NCBI RefSeq assembly: GCF_016086655.4
Contig: NC_052143.2
Coordinates: forward strand, 26,613,886-26,677,885
Source: Lepeophtheirus salmonis
Taxonomy: Eukaryota > Arthropoda > Copepoda > Siphonostomatoida > Caligidae
Length of the DNA stretch: 64,000 nt
Direction of reading: 5' to 3'
The translations under genes and the position numbers were made by a program. The number at the start of each line of letters is the position of its first letter. The stretch's first letter is position 1. Shown in pieces: positions 27,861 to 38,039 of the stretch. Under the pieces are notes generated by a model, which was not told the DNA's origin, searched no databases, and saw nothing but the letters and a program-made list of their open reading frames with translations.

Positions 27861-29540
27861 CATTGGTAAAAAGGCTTAAATTTAATCAGTTCTCTTCATC
27901 TTAGTTTCATTATAGCCAAACAAACAATTTTATAAGCAATAAGCTATGATTTTTGTAAACACAAGAGTTTATTTTATTTTTGGAAATATGGTAACAAATT
28001 CCTTACTACAAAAACTTAGTGAAGAGAGTGCATATTGTGTATAGTAAAACATTGCGAGAAAATACCCTATCTGATTCATATTAACCAACAATTTTGTGGA
28101 TAAAATCCCTTCGTGCATTTTTTGGCCATAATAGGTGTTATTGAAAATATAATCCTTACTGATTCTAAGTTGATAACAGACCCACCAACAATCATCTGTA
28201 CTAAATTCCATAGGATGGCAGTTGCAATTCTTGTTTACCTCAACGTATAAGTATACCTATAATGATCAAATTCATTTTTTATCGTGATCAATAAATCTTC
28301 AAAGGTTCGTTGAAATTGTTTTTTAGAGTAAAAAAATATTTTTTTGTCCTTTGAAGACAAATGCAATATACGTCTCTAAATTTTTTAATTTTCAAATTTT
28401 GTTTTCTACTTTATCCTTCTTTTGATAAAATGTAGCTTTAGTTGCAAATTTATATTTGTTCAGTTTCATCTCTAAAATTTAACCTCTTTAAAAAAATTAG
28501 TTTTATAGATACATTGATATCGTGTTCAATATAACGCGCTATAAAACAATTACACGTCATAATGTTCAACCAAGTAGACAGAACCTGTGACAAGCACCTC
28601 CCCCCGAGGATAATTAAGCAAGGTGCAGCGGCCGGCAATGGACAAATATCAAGTGGAGTTCATTATCTACTCAGCGACAAAAAAAAAATCGTAAAACTTA
28701 TTATTTTCCAAAAATTATCACAAGTTAGTATCGAAAAAACTTGCACCCTGAAGGTTGGAAAAGTATAGGGGTATTGTTAAAGGGTCACGAAGGAAGAATA
28801 TAGTCAGCAGTGTTGGAAAATATATCTTTGTTATGTAATAAACTACTTAATATTCCATTGAAAAGTAATATTACTTTATTTTATCTCATTTTCTTATTTT
28901 TAGATTAATGAAACAGGGAATAATTTGAAAGAAGAAAATTACAAGAAGAAAATGTTCAGTATCATAATTTAATTTTTTTTTTCTGCTCATATTCTTCATA
29001 TAAATATTAGTGATTAAAAACTAAAAAGTAATATATTATGAATATATGTACTAGGATTACTTATTATTATTTTCGTAAAGTAGCATTGATATATTACTCT
29101 TTACTACTAGATGATATTACATTAGTATATGGAAAATACTCGTTACTACTCAAAAGTGCTCATCAATTATCTATCAATTATTAGTTATGAAATATATGCT
29201 GTGGGAACGGGTGTAAGATTAGAATGTACATAAAACATACTCGTAGAAAAATTTAGAGATTCATTTACAAATACGCAAATCAATAGGCGACGTAACAGTT
29301 GAATTATTGAATCCAGGGTTGAAATACTATAGTAATAATCAACAACTATGTCTTTTATTTACCTAACTACTGAATACTAAAACTCTTGCATATATATTAT
29401 TGACTGATCTAATATTAGCCTGGGTAAATTATTGTTTTCTATATTCTACGGAACATTCTTTATAATTTTGTTACGCAACCTCTCTATAAATTTGATTATA
29501 GCTTAATGCAAATGCATAACTTTTTCAAATATGAACATAA
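27860..29540. other. AT-rich region without a supported gene
   Basis: Short open frames at 27969-28211 (minus), 28450-28638 (minus) and 28562-28768 (plus) carry no recognisable motif. A CAGTGTTGGAAAATAT motif at about 28809 followed by AGTAATATTACTTT is of the CAGTGTTGG hAT-MITE type, and ACTACTCAAAAGTGCTC at about 29145 could be its other end. This was not secure enough to call. Confidence 0.3.
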
Positions 29541-29650
29541 AATAATGTGTTATTATTCATCATTAAGTTTGAATAAATACGGGCAATTATCTTCCATGGC
29601 AATCTTCCACAGTTAATTTTCTCTAGGCCAGTTTTCCGTGCACGTTAAAA
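29540..29650 (+). repeat. Solo terminal repeat of the MULE family
   Basis: TGTGTTATTATTCATCATTA, ATACGGGCAATTATCTTCCA and TGGCAATCTTCCAC match the right terminal repeat of the MULE at 32500-32598 (and the complement of the left one at 30695-30800). No coding part is attached, so it is a solo end or a deleted copy about 1 kb from the full element. Confidence 0.65.
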
Positions 29651-30921
29651 ATCATCTTCAAGATTACCTTGCATTTTAGATTGTAGTTCGTGAACCACTT
29701 ATCTAATAGATGCCTATAATATAATATATCATTTGGTTCTCTATGTCTATATTCTTTTACTTAAATATTTCAAACATCCTCTGATTTTGATAGAACTTTA
29801 AACATAACAAAATTAAAAGTAATATCTCCATTAAAAAAAAAAAGATTGGTAGTTTATGTGTTTAGGAGATATAATATACTTAAAAACCTTTGGTTGGATT
29901 AATATTACGAAACCCAAAAACAATGAAACTGAGCTACCACTCTAATAAGTAAACAATTCGGATATTATAATTTGAAGATTGATGATATCCATTGCTTATA
30001 CGTGAATGAATTAAACCTCTCATATCGCTTATAAAACACATTGAATCTTCAAAATATTATGCAGTAACCTTTTTAAATGTAATATTTGCAGGCTTGTGAG
30101 CGATCACGAAAAAATTGCAATCAGAAATTCAATGCAATATAGCGATATAACGATTAGGGTCATTTGCGATCAGCAATGTGATCAATTTAATTGCGATCAT
30201 ATTCAAGTATAACATTTCTTTAAACTTATTACTAAACCTATATATGTGAATATACCTTTTTAACTTAAATAATCGGTAGTAGAAGTTATATTGAGATTTG
30301 AGGGCTTTTTATTTCCAAATTTTAAAACAGTATACAACTATAAACGTCAATTTTAAAGAATAGTTAATGGAACTTTAACTGAAATATCAATTTTTATATT
30401 GGTAATTATTTTATCATTATTCATTATCCACGTTACTGAATCAAAGTTTGTATTTCTGTCTGTCCGTAATCCTTCCAGACATTTTTGATCTAAATATAAA
30501 AATGTAGTCATATTTAATGGTGACAATCGGTACATTTTGTAGATCACTCGTTTGGCACATAAATAAGAGTAAATTTTATTTTCCTAAACTGTTGTAATTA
30601 CTATTTAATTCCTGGGAATTTAACTTTCTTTTTACTGAATGCAAGCTATCATTGATGTATACAAATCGGATGGATCATTTGCAGGAGGGTACTAGGAAAA
30701 CTGTCATTAAGAAAATTGCCAGTGGAAAATTACCAGGGGAGAAAATTGCCCGTATTTTGATCAAACTTCATGATGAATAATAACACATTATAAATTTGCT
30801 TGATATTATTTATTACAAATATCTAAACATATTTGTCTGTTCCATCCTCCGAGGGAGTACATTCAAGTGTGAGTAATTTCATTGCATTTTTTGATTGGAA
30901 GACCTTGCAAAGCATACAAAA

Positions 30922-31752
30922 TGGGCAATATATGGGACTTTTAAAATTGCAACAGACATATACTATCAAGTCGTTACAATTAACGCAATCGTTCAAAACA
31001 CTTATATCCCAAGAACATTTGCACTCCTATCAAGTAAAACAGAAGAGATATACTTAAAATTTTGTCAAAAATAAAAGGAAATGATTTCAGAATCTCCTGA
31101 CTCTATTTTAGATGAATATGAAATATCAATGCACTTCATACTATTTTCTCTAATTGTAAATTGAATGGTAGTTTTTTTCATTTCTCTCAAAATTTATACA
31201 AAAAAAATTGTCGATCTTGCCTATTAACAGCGTTATCACAGAGAAAGTAACTTCAGTTTAAAATTGAGACAATTTTCTTCACTCGCATTTCTACCAACAA
31301 ATAAAGGGATCGATATATTTGAAGAACTGACTGAAGATGAAACAGTCCCCATTGAATTTATTGCATATTTCGAACTTACGTACATCGGAAAATTAAGAGG
31401 AAGAAGAAACGACATGCGAAGAGATACCCCATCAAATTATAGAATGTGTTAGATCGAGCAAAGAATGGTGAGCCCAGGACGATCAATAGGGTGAAGGGAT
31501 TCCATAATGCAATTAATAAGTGTGTTACATCTTCACATCCTAATCTTTGGCATTTAATTGAAGCATTTAAAAAAAGAAGAAATTGTGTCTAGATCGAAGC
31601 TTATTCAACATGATAGAGGTGATATTTTTCAAGAAAATAAAAAATATAAAGAAATTAATAAATGGTTTCTCAATATTATTAGAAAATATGACGAATATTA
31701 TGATAAAATTTTTTACTTAAAAGATTTATCATATAATTTGCATATATTTTAG
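30922..31752 (+). pseudogene. MULE transposase, internal and C-terminal parts, stops present
   Basis: The plus strand reads WAIYGTFKIATDIYYQ, then TINAIV, ALLSSKTEEIYLKF (to about 31065, then a stop). SPDSILDEYEISM (near 31095-31140), LAFLPTNKGIDIFEEL, FELTYIGKLRGRRN and EPRTINRVKGFHNAINKC follow (to about 31530), then SSHPNLWHLIEAFKKEEI and a Lys-rich tail to 31752. The D-G-T-F start, the SILVDFE-type second acidic motif (here ILDEYE) and the PRTNNxVEG-type motif near the end are the hallmark blocks of MULE transposases. The first catalytic Asp appears as Tyr in WAIYGTF, and the ending PRTINRVKG lacks the usual Glu. At least three stops or frameshifts and lost acidic residues mean it is inactive. 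Confidence 0.75.
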
Positions 31753-31987
31753 GTCCTTAAAAATTATTGTAAGAAATTCATTGTATAATGTTTTGTAGGA
31801 ATTTATAAAATATAGATATTTGTTTAAACAAAATTGTAATTATTAAAATTTTATTTCATTTACAATTTACTCACATAATTAGATAAATTATTTCCAACAG
31901 AAATCAGTTAGATACTCTAACCTTTCCAGAAAGAAAAATAAAAAAGTAATATAAAATTGAGAGTACTCAATTAAACTATTTTTTGGT

Positions 31988-32290
31988 ATTAGAGGTTTTT
32001 TTGGATGTATGTGATGCTTTGGCGGTAGATTTTAAGGATCCAGGGGTACCCTCAAATATCCGGCACAACCCCAGGGCTTGGGACTATTTTGTGATAATAA
32101 ATGGGTTCCTTTGATATATATGATGGTTTGGCGGTGGTTTTTAACCATACCACACTACCTCCAGGATCCTGGCCAGCCCGAGGGCTTTGAACTAGTTTGT
32201 GGTGTTAGAGGGGTTCCTTGGATGCATTGAATGAATTGGGGGTGGTTTCTAAAAATTCCAAACTAACCCCAGGACATTGGGCAGTCTGAG
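31988..32290. repeat. Minisatellite, about 109-bp period, three units
   Basis: GGCGGTAG at 32021, GGCGGTGG at 32130 and GGGGGTGG at 32238 mark three tandem units. Each is preceded by a GGATGTATGTGATG-type phrase and followed by a CCA..ACCCCAGG..CTTGGG-type phrase. Units are about 70-80% alike by eye. It is much richer in GC than its surroundings and lies inside the MULE, between the coding remnant and the right inverted end. Confidence 0.75.
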
Positions 32291-32629
32291 GGTGGAGAGT
32301 ATTCAAAGATATTTTAAGAGTCCTAAGCTATTTATCCCCCCCTCCTTACCAATCCTCTCGATCCATTTATTAGAAGATTGGATTGAGTTTCAAAAAATGC
32401 AACGAAATTTTATTGCACTAATATTACTCACACTTGAATGTACTCCCTCGGGGGACGGAACAAACAAATATATTTAGATATTTGATATTAGAAACAAATT
32501 TATACTGTGTTATTATTCATCATAAAGTTTGATGAAAGTATGGGCAACTTTCCGAACTGGCAATCTTCCACTGGCAATTTTCCCCGGGGCATTTTTCCGA
32601 GCATGGTTAAAAATATATATATATATATA

Positions 32630-33180
32630 CTTATAGAGTTGTATAAGAGAATGTAAATATTAATGAAATTTGGCAAGCATTTAACTCAACTCATATTTAT
32701 ACAACTCTATAAAAATGAGTTGCGTACTCATTTTTTACAACGAGCGTGTGTAGCAAGCTTATATTAAAAAGAAAAGAAAAGGGAAGTATATTATAAAAGA
32801 TAATAAATGTGACTTTAGATAAAGTTTGCAACGAATATGTCCAGCTAAAGCTAAGCCACATAATGCTCTAGAGATTTAAGTACTCCCTGGCTCATCACGG
32901 AATATTTTTTTCTCTTGCCCTGCTATTAATGTTCTTGAGGAAAGAGCATCTAAGCATAGAGTAGCTACGTGTGAGTATGCACATGAAAAACTGAAAGTAA
33001 AACTGAAATTTGTGTGAGGAGCTATTATCTATATTATTAAATCAAAAAAAAATTATGAGAGTCGACAACTAATTACAACTGCTAGTTGATAAATAATATT
33101 AACTACTAACTGGAGTACCCGTCATTACTCAAAGTTATTAGATGTTGACCAACAAACTTTGTTTTGATAATATAGATATG
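32630..33180 (+). repeat. Repeat family Z, most complete copy
   Basis: Starts with TATAGAGTTGTATAAGAGAA. It then has ACAACGAGCGTGTGTAGCAA, AAGAAAAGAAAAGGGAAGTA, AATGCTCTAGAGATTTAAGT, CCCTGGCTCATCACGG and GAGTAGCTACGTGTGAGTAT. It ends with GACCAACAAACTTTGTTTTG followed by ATAATATAGAT. The piece at 34130-34250 (ACCCGGAATTGCACGGAGTT, then ACCTGGCTTTAATAACATAA) is a further partial end. Confidence 0.65.
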
Positions 33181-34270
33181 TACTCCTCCTTTCTATTCTT
33201 TTTAATTTGTATGCTGAACTTTAGTTCCACATTAGTTCCTACATTGTTATTTCTTAGATCAAATAGACATGCTCTTCTAAGATGTTCAAAGCACACACTA
33301 AAAAAGGTGACGTTGACAAACAGATCTTCTAACTTTTTTGTTTTATTAATATAGAAAATTGTATTTAAAAATATAGGAATTCAAAAAATTTCTTCTCAGA
33401 CCTTACATGTTTTTAGTTTTTCATTATTTTGTGTACTCTAACATGTATGAAACATTTGTTCCTAGCTACTTTTTGACTAATATCTCCGTAAATACTTAAT
33501 CAAGTAACTCTATTTAACTCTTAAATTTACCACAAATAATAACAAATTTTAATAAAATGAAAAGAATGTCAGAACTTATGAGCCAGAAAAAAATGAATTA
33601 TCATAAAAAAAATTACTCAGAGGCTGTAAATTCAGGGAATATGCCACTGTTCAGGATTGGATTGACTTATCTTCCTTAAAAATTAGTAACTAATTTAAAA
33701 CTAACAATTTGAATTGGAGTTGAGCTCGTAGAAACTTGTTTGAAATTGAAAAACGGCTTCCTTAAATTGAACATATTGGTGAACATATGTGAAAAAATTG
33801 CTACGCACCGAGTATCTTTAATAAACCGGGAATTGATGATTATGAGTGTTTCTTCCTTATCTCAGAATAAAGGTAAAGAATGATAATTCATAATAAATCT
33901 TCTTTAGTTTAGTAGGAAATACGCATATTATCCTACAATTGATAATACATGCTCAAATTATATATTATTTAAAAAGTCTATAATATGTTTTACACTTTTA
34001 CATAATTATGTTACATTTTCGAAGAAATATTAATCCTTGTCCATATAATGAAGTACACTTTTAATGAACCATTTTGTAATTAAAAATTACATTTATTTTA
34101 AATATTATTTAACTAGTTCTAGTACCCGGAATTGCACGGAGTTATTAGGCGTCTACGAACAGGCAAACCTGGCTTTAATAACATAAACGATGATTATCTT
34201 AGAAATCTTTTGTTTAACTCGGTGTTTTACATGAGTATGCTCACATGTAGTTACTCAATACTTGGATGTC
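33180..34270. other. AT-rich DNA, no gene
   Basis: Contains the partial Z-like end at 34130-34250 and nothing else that could be identified. Confidence 0.4.
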
Positions 34271-34789
34271 CACAAAGGTGACAATTAAATCACTTTTTGT
34301 GAAAAAGTAAAAAATTGAAGGGTTAAATGTGTTCCTTTTTGATAAAAAAATATGATGCTCAAAGTTTGAACAATTTATCTGAATATTTAGAGGTAGCTCA
34401 ACGCCTAAAGTTTTGAAATTTTATATATTTTTGGAAAAAACTTGATTTTGTTTTAATATCTTCCGCATACTAAACGATCCACTTTGTTAGTAAAATGAAC
34501 AAATTTAGTTGAGTTGAACTTCTATCAAAAGTTTATAGTAAATCATTTTTTATGTGTCTTAAAGAACGGTAAAAATATTTAACTGAAATGTAGTCTTTTT
34601 GCCTATCTGCTAGTTTACCTGCGTATCACAGCAAATGAATGGCTACTGATATCTAAAAAAAAATACCAAATACGTTTCTTTACTTAGATTAACAAAAAAG
34701 CATATAGGCACCATATCATGGAATTAGTTATTGAGACTACTTTTCAAGAGTGTTTGGGTATGAATACGGAATTGCAGATAAATAGGTGA

Positions 34790-35670
34790 CTAGGCTTGAT
34801 GAAGACATAAGACAATGCACTATTGACTTTGCTAACGAACATCTCGAAATAAATTTCCCAGAGACGGTCATGGGCAATTTTTAGAGCTGCCTATAAATAT
34901 TTCTTGGTGCTGACCCTAAGTGAGTAGTTACATTCATGATAGCTACTGCAATACACCATGCCCGTTGGCTATCAAAATATATATTCTTAAAATCTGGATG
35001 TTTAAATCTGAATTTAAATTAACTCCGAGAGAAGAACGAGGATTGTAAAATGTATGTGTTTTTTTAAACTTTGGAATACCTTGGACGCTCTTTAAAACGA
35101 CCTTGATTTAATGATGCCATTTATAAAATACTAAATAGTCAAATTTCCAAATCAACATCCTGCAAACTTTTCATACATTCATGGTATTTGTCGGAAAAAC
35201 TTGGAGGACTCACTTTTTTTTTATAGCCGAGTAAGTTTGCCATCCAAAATGCAGATGTTGAGCTCTTTAAAAGTAAATGATAGAGAGCAACAACAGTTCT
35301 ATCAAAAAAAGTACATAAAAATTAAGAAGACTTTGTCATAGATAAGAAAATAAGATTAATGATAATTATGGAGCTTCCTTATGGATTTCTAGAAGCTGAT
35401 CATGCATCATGGAGCTTCCTTATGGATTTCTAGGAGCTGATCATGTATCATGGAATGATAGGGATGATTTCAAGTAATCATCAGAAATAACTAGGTTTAT
35501 CAATGTTATTAATGATCTTGCTGAAAGGAGAGTTGCTCTCATACAATAATATAATGGTTTGTTAACGAGTGACGAATCACAGTTGCAATTTATTCTATAA
35601 ATAGTTGAAGACCATAGAAGATTGTATCCTGACTCAAAGAAGAACACATTAAAAAATATACATTACCTTT
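34790..35670 (+). pseudogene. Unassigned transposase-like protein, decayed
   Basis: Readable plus-strand segments: CTIDFANEHLEINFPETVMG (34818-34877), FMIATAIHHARWLSKYIFLK (34934-34993), FIHSWYLSEKLGGLTFF (about 35170-35220) and NDLAERRVALIQ (about 35507-35542), then YNGLLTSDESQLQFIL and IVEDHRRLYPDSKKNTLKN to about 35660. The HHARW..K.I phrase, the W-Y-L-S-E phrase and NDLAERxVxLI resemble uncharacterised proteins found repeatedly in invertebrate genomes, but I cannot attach a named transposase family. The ORF is interrupted by stops. A 41-bp tandem duplication (35368-35449) lies inside it. Confidence 0.55.
35368..35449. repeat. 41-bp direct tandem duplication
   Basis: ATGGAGCTTCCTTATGGATT at 35368 and again at 35409; two units with two differences, both ending GCTGATCATG.ATC. 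The duplication would add 41 nt and so shift the frame of the surrounding protein remnant. Confidence 0.9.
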
Positions 35671-36479
35671 TTTAAATATTATGTATATAAATATTCTATT
35701 ACTCGAAAGAAAAAAAACTTACAAAAATACAAATGAATACTTTTGATTTGTTATTAAATCATTAAATATAAGACAATGTGCTACATTACAATAATAATTA
35801 TTAACTTTAAAATATATATTGTTAACCCGTCCTTGTTCTCGGCCTCAAATGGCCTTGGAGGTCATTTATTTTTAAAATTAGCTCCTACTAAATTTCCATT
35901 GCAATATTTTTTTTAATACAATTTTTTGATTTATTTTATAAAATTTAGCTATATAGATGTTTTTCCTAAAAACAGGCCATCAAAGTTAAGGTCATCATAA
36001 TTGACACTGCGTTTTTTTAAATCTAAGTAAGAAAAAGTATTTACATTTTTTTAAAGTTATCAGTAACCGCTCATTGGCTGTGATACCAAGGAGAACTGAT
36101 AGATAGAAAAAGGCTAAATTTCATTTAAATATTTTTGCCGTTCTTTAAAACACATAAAAAGTCATTTATCATAAACATTTATAATTTTTTTTGATAGAAG
36201 TAAACTAACTAAGTTTATTAATTTGACTACCAAGCTGTAATGTGTAGTGTACGGATGATATTAAATCAAAATCACGTTTTTTTCGAAAAATATGTAAAAT
36301 TTCAAAACTTTAAGCCCGTTGAACTACCTCTAAATATTCAAAAAATTGTTCAAACTTTGTGAATCGTTTTTTTTATGAAATAGAACGTATTTGAATATGT
36401 CAATTTTTTACTTTTGACAAAAAAAGTTATTTAATTGGCACACTAATGTACACTTCTCAAGAATGAAAGAATAATTTTA

Positions 36480-37020
36480 TTCTTCATTTTTTAAACTGTT
36501 TATTTTTCCTTATAGTCAAGAGGCACATTAACAGTGGAGAGAGCCACTACAGGAAGACAAGAAGTGAAGGACACAACAAGATTGCCATTGAAGACTTCTT
36601 GATCGATGTGGCCCTTGAAAGGGCTCAGAGTGGAGGCCAAGGAGTACTAGGAGGTGATGAAAGAGGTTGTGAAGCCTTGGCTGGATGCCAACTACTCGAA
36701 GAGGATTAATATTGGCAATAAGACTCAGCACCTAGCCATAACTCAAGCTTGGTTCAAGGAAATCTTCATCAATTTCTGGCCTCTAAACTTGTGACCCCCC
36801 TCATCACTAGACTCATCGCCACTGTATATGAAATATGGGGATTCGTGAAGAGCAAGGTCTGCAAAGTCACCCACTGCAATGTTGATTTCCTCCGTTAAGA
36901 AAGTGTGGGCTTATATGTCCAATGACTACGCCATCAAGGTGTACAAGACCTTCAGTCCCAGACTGGAGACCATGGTGGCCGCAGAAGGAAGGCATTTTGA
37001 GAAATAATTAAGAATATTGT
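36480..37020 (+). pseudogene. Decayed mariner transposase, C-terminal half
   Basis: Across frames: IAIEDFLIDVALERAQ (near 36577-36625), a KPWLDANY-type stretch near 36670-36705, a DSAPSHN-like piece near 36722-36750, and near 36920-37010 VYKTFSPRLETMVAAEGRHF ending EK with a TAA stop. The last phrase is the typical C-terminus of one mariner lineage. Frameshifts are numerous. It belongs to the lineage also seen at 10150-10480 and on the minus strand at 51240-52140. It sits directly beside the right arm of the unassigned transposon. Confidence 0.7.
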
Positions 37021-37129
37021 AAGGTTATTATGAAACATGTTGTTCTTGATAAAGTTTATGTAAACCATCAAAGACGGTACAATTTGCTTACGCACACTGT
37101 AATAGCAGCTTTTAAAAAATGACATGATG

Positions 37130-37270
37130 GGTGATGAGCCAGGGAGTACTTTAGTTTCTAGAGCACTCCTTGGTTGTGTTCTAGTTACATACGCTCTAAT
37201 ATAAAGTCACATTCATTGTTTATTATTTTTTATGAAGTACCTTTTTTCTTTTTCAATATAAAGCACACGC
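37130..37270 (-). repeat. Repeat family Z, partial reverse copy
   Basis: GTGATGAGCCAGGGAGTACT, TTTCTAGAGCACTCCTTGGT, AAAGTCACATTCATTGTTTA. It immediately follows the mariner remnant. Confidence 0.65.
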
Positions 37271-37439
37271 CCGATTTAAAATTATTTAAATTATTTTTTA
37301 CACACTAAATGCCTCTTAAATTACATCAATCTTACTTTTTAAAGACTTTTTCACGACAAATAACAAGATTTTTTGAAAAAAAAAACCAAGATGTTTCACT
37401 CAATACAGTTTAATTGTATTAACCAAGGTGGGGGGATAA

Positions 37440-37970
37440 CTATCAAAAGTGAAAAAAAGAAACCGAAAATGACCCTAACAATTTGAAGAATATTTTTGAG
37501 GAGCGAAAGAATAATGCTCATGACGTTTTATTAGATCAGCTACAAACAGCTTTGAAAAGAAAGGAAGGAGAAAAGGACAAGGACATTTCGTATAGTTACT
37601 CCGATGTCGAATAATTGTACCTATACATAAACTTCCTTCAGATCTTCCACAGAATCAGTGTATACTTTTACTTATAAGTACTAAGGAGTTCCATAAAACG
37701 ACACAATAATCGACTGAGATATCCAGTGACGAGCAGAGAGGGTTCTCATCCTCCTTCTTTGAAATTATTGAAAGTCAACTCTGCTTCGTCTCCTACTCTA
37801 AGAAAAGTATTTCATTAAAAGAGTCCTTCAGTTTACTGGATGTATATAATTCCATTTATAAGTTGAAATCGCGTCATACGGTCTCTACAGATTACTATAA
37901 AGCTGGGCACTTCAAGCTCACGCCTGATTACTTTATTACTAACAAAGTCTGGCCAATTTAAAAAAAAAGT
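37440..37970 (+). pseudogene. R-family copy, plus strand
   Basis: One frame reads NLKNIFEERKNNAHDVLLDQ, then LQTALKRKEGEKDKD up to a stop at about 37612, aligning with the intact 127-aa ORF at 2762. Further on, RSSIKRHNNRLRYPVTSREG (about 37688-37747) and SSPTLRKVFH align with the minus-strand copy at 24740-25230. This copy therefore joins the two blocks and shows that they belong to one family. It is broken by stops; no known domain recognised. Confidence 0.5.
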
Positions 37971-38039
37971 TAACCTTAGCAGTAAATAGCATAAAAGGGA
38001 ACAAGTAACGTCATGGGATAAAAATACATTCAAATTCAA

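Larger units (their letters stand above)
30695..32598 (+). mobile_element. Mutator-like element (MULE), 1.9 kb, about 205-bp inverted ends
   Basis: The left arm (30695 to about 30900) and right arm (about 32385-32598) are reverse complements. Left TGATGAATAATAACACATTA matches the complement of right TGTGTTATTATTCATCATAA. Left GTTCCATCCTCCGAGGGAGT matches the complement of right ACTCCCTCGGGGGACGGAAC. The outer part repeats a GGAAAATTGCC-type unit several times. Long terminal inverted repeats are typical of MULEs. The interior carries a plus-strand MULE transposase remnant and a 109-bp-period tandem repeat. A 9-bp target duplication was not identified because the exact ends are fuzzy. Confidence 0.7.
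34279..36444 (+). mobile_element. DNA transposon of unassigned family, about 400-bp inverted ends
   Basis: The left arm (about 34279-34680) is the reverse complement of the right arm (about 36030-36444). Examples: left TATTTAGAGGTAGCTCAACG with complement of right CGTTGAACTACCTCTAAATA (shifted by one insertion), left CAAAGTTTGAACAATTTATC, and left TTATGTGTCTTAAAGAACGG with complement of right CCGTTCTTTAAAACACATAA. The interior (34680-36030) carries a decayed plus-strand protein. The right arm abuts a mariner remnant at 36480. I could not name the superfamily. Confidence 0.65.

Noticed and set aside
28808..29165. CAGTGTTGG-type hAT MITE
   Set aside because: Only the left end fits; the right end and the 8-bp duplication are not convincing.
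30080..30230. Palindrome-rich strip with GCGATCA/TGATCGC words
   Set aside because: It suggests a small MITE, but no terminal repeats or target duplication could be set.
36528..36731. 67-aa minus-strand open frame with HNLFHHLLVLLGLH
   Set aside because: Antisense shadow of the mariner remnant on the plus strand.
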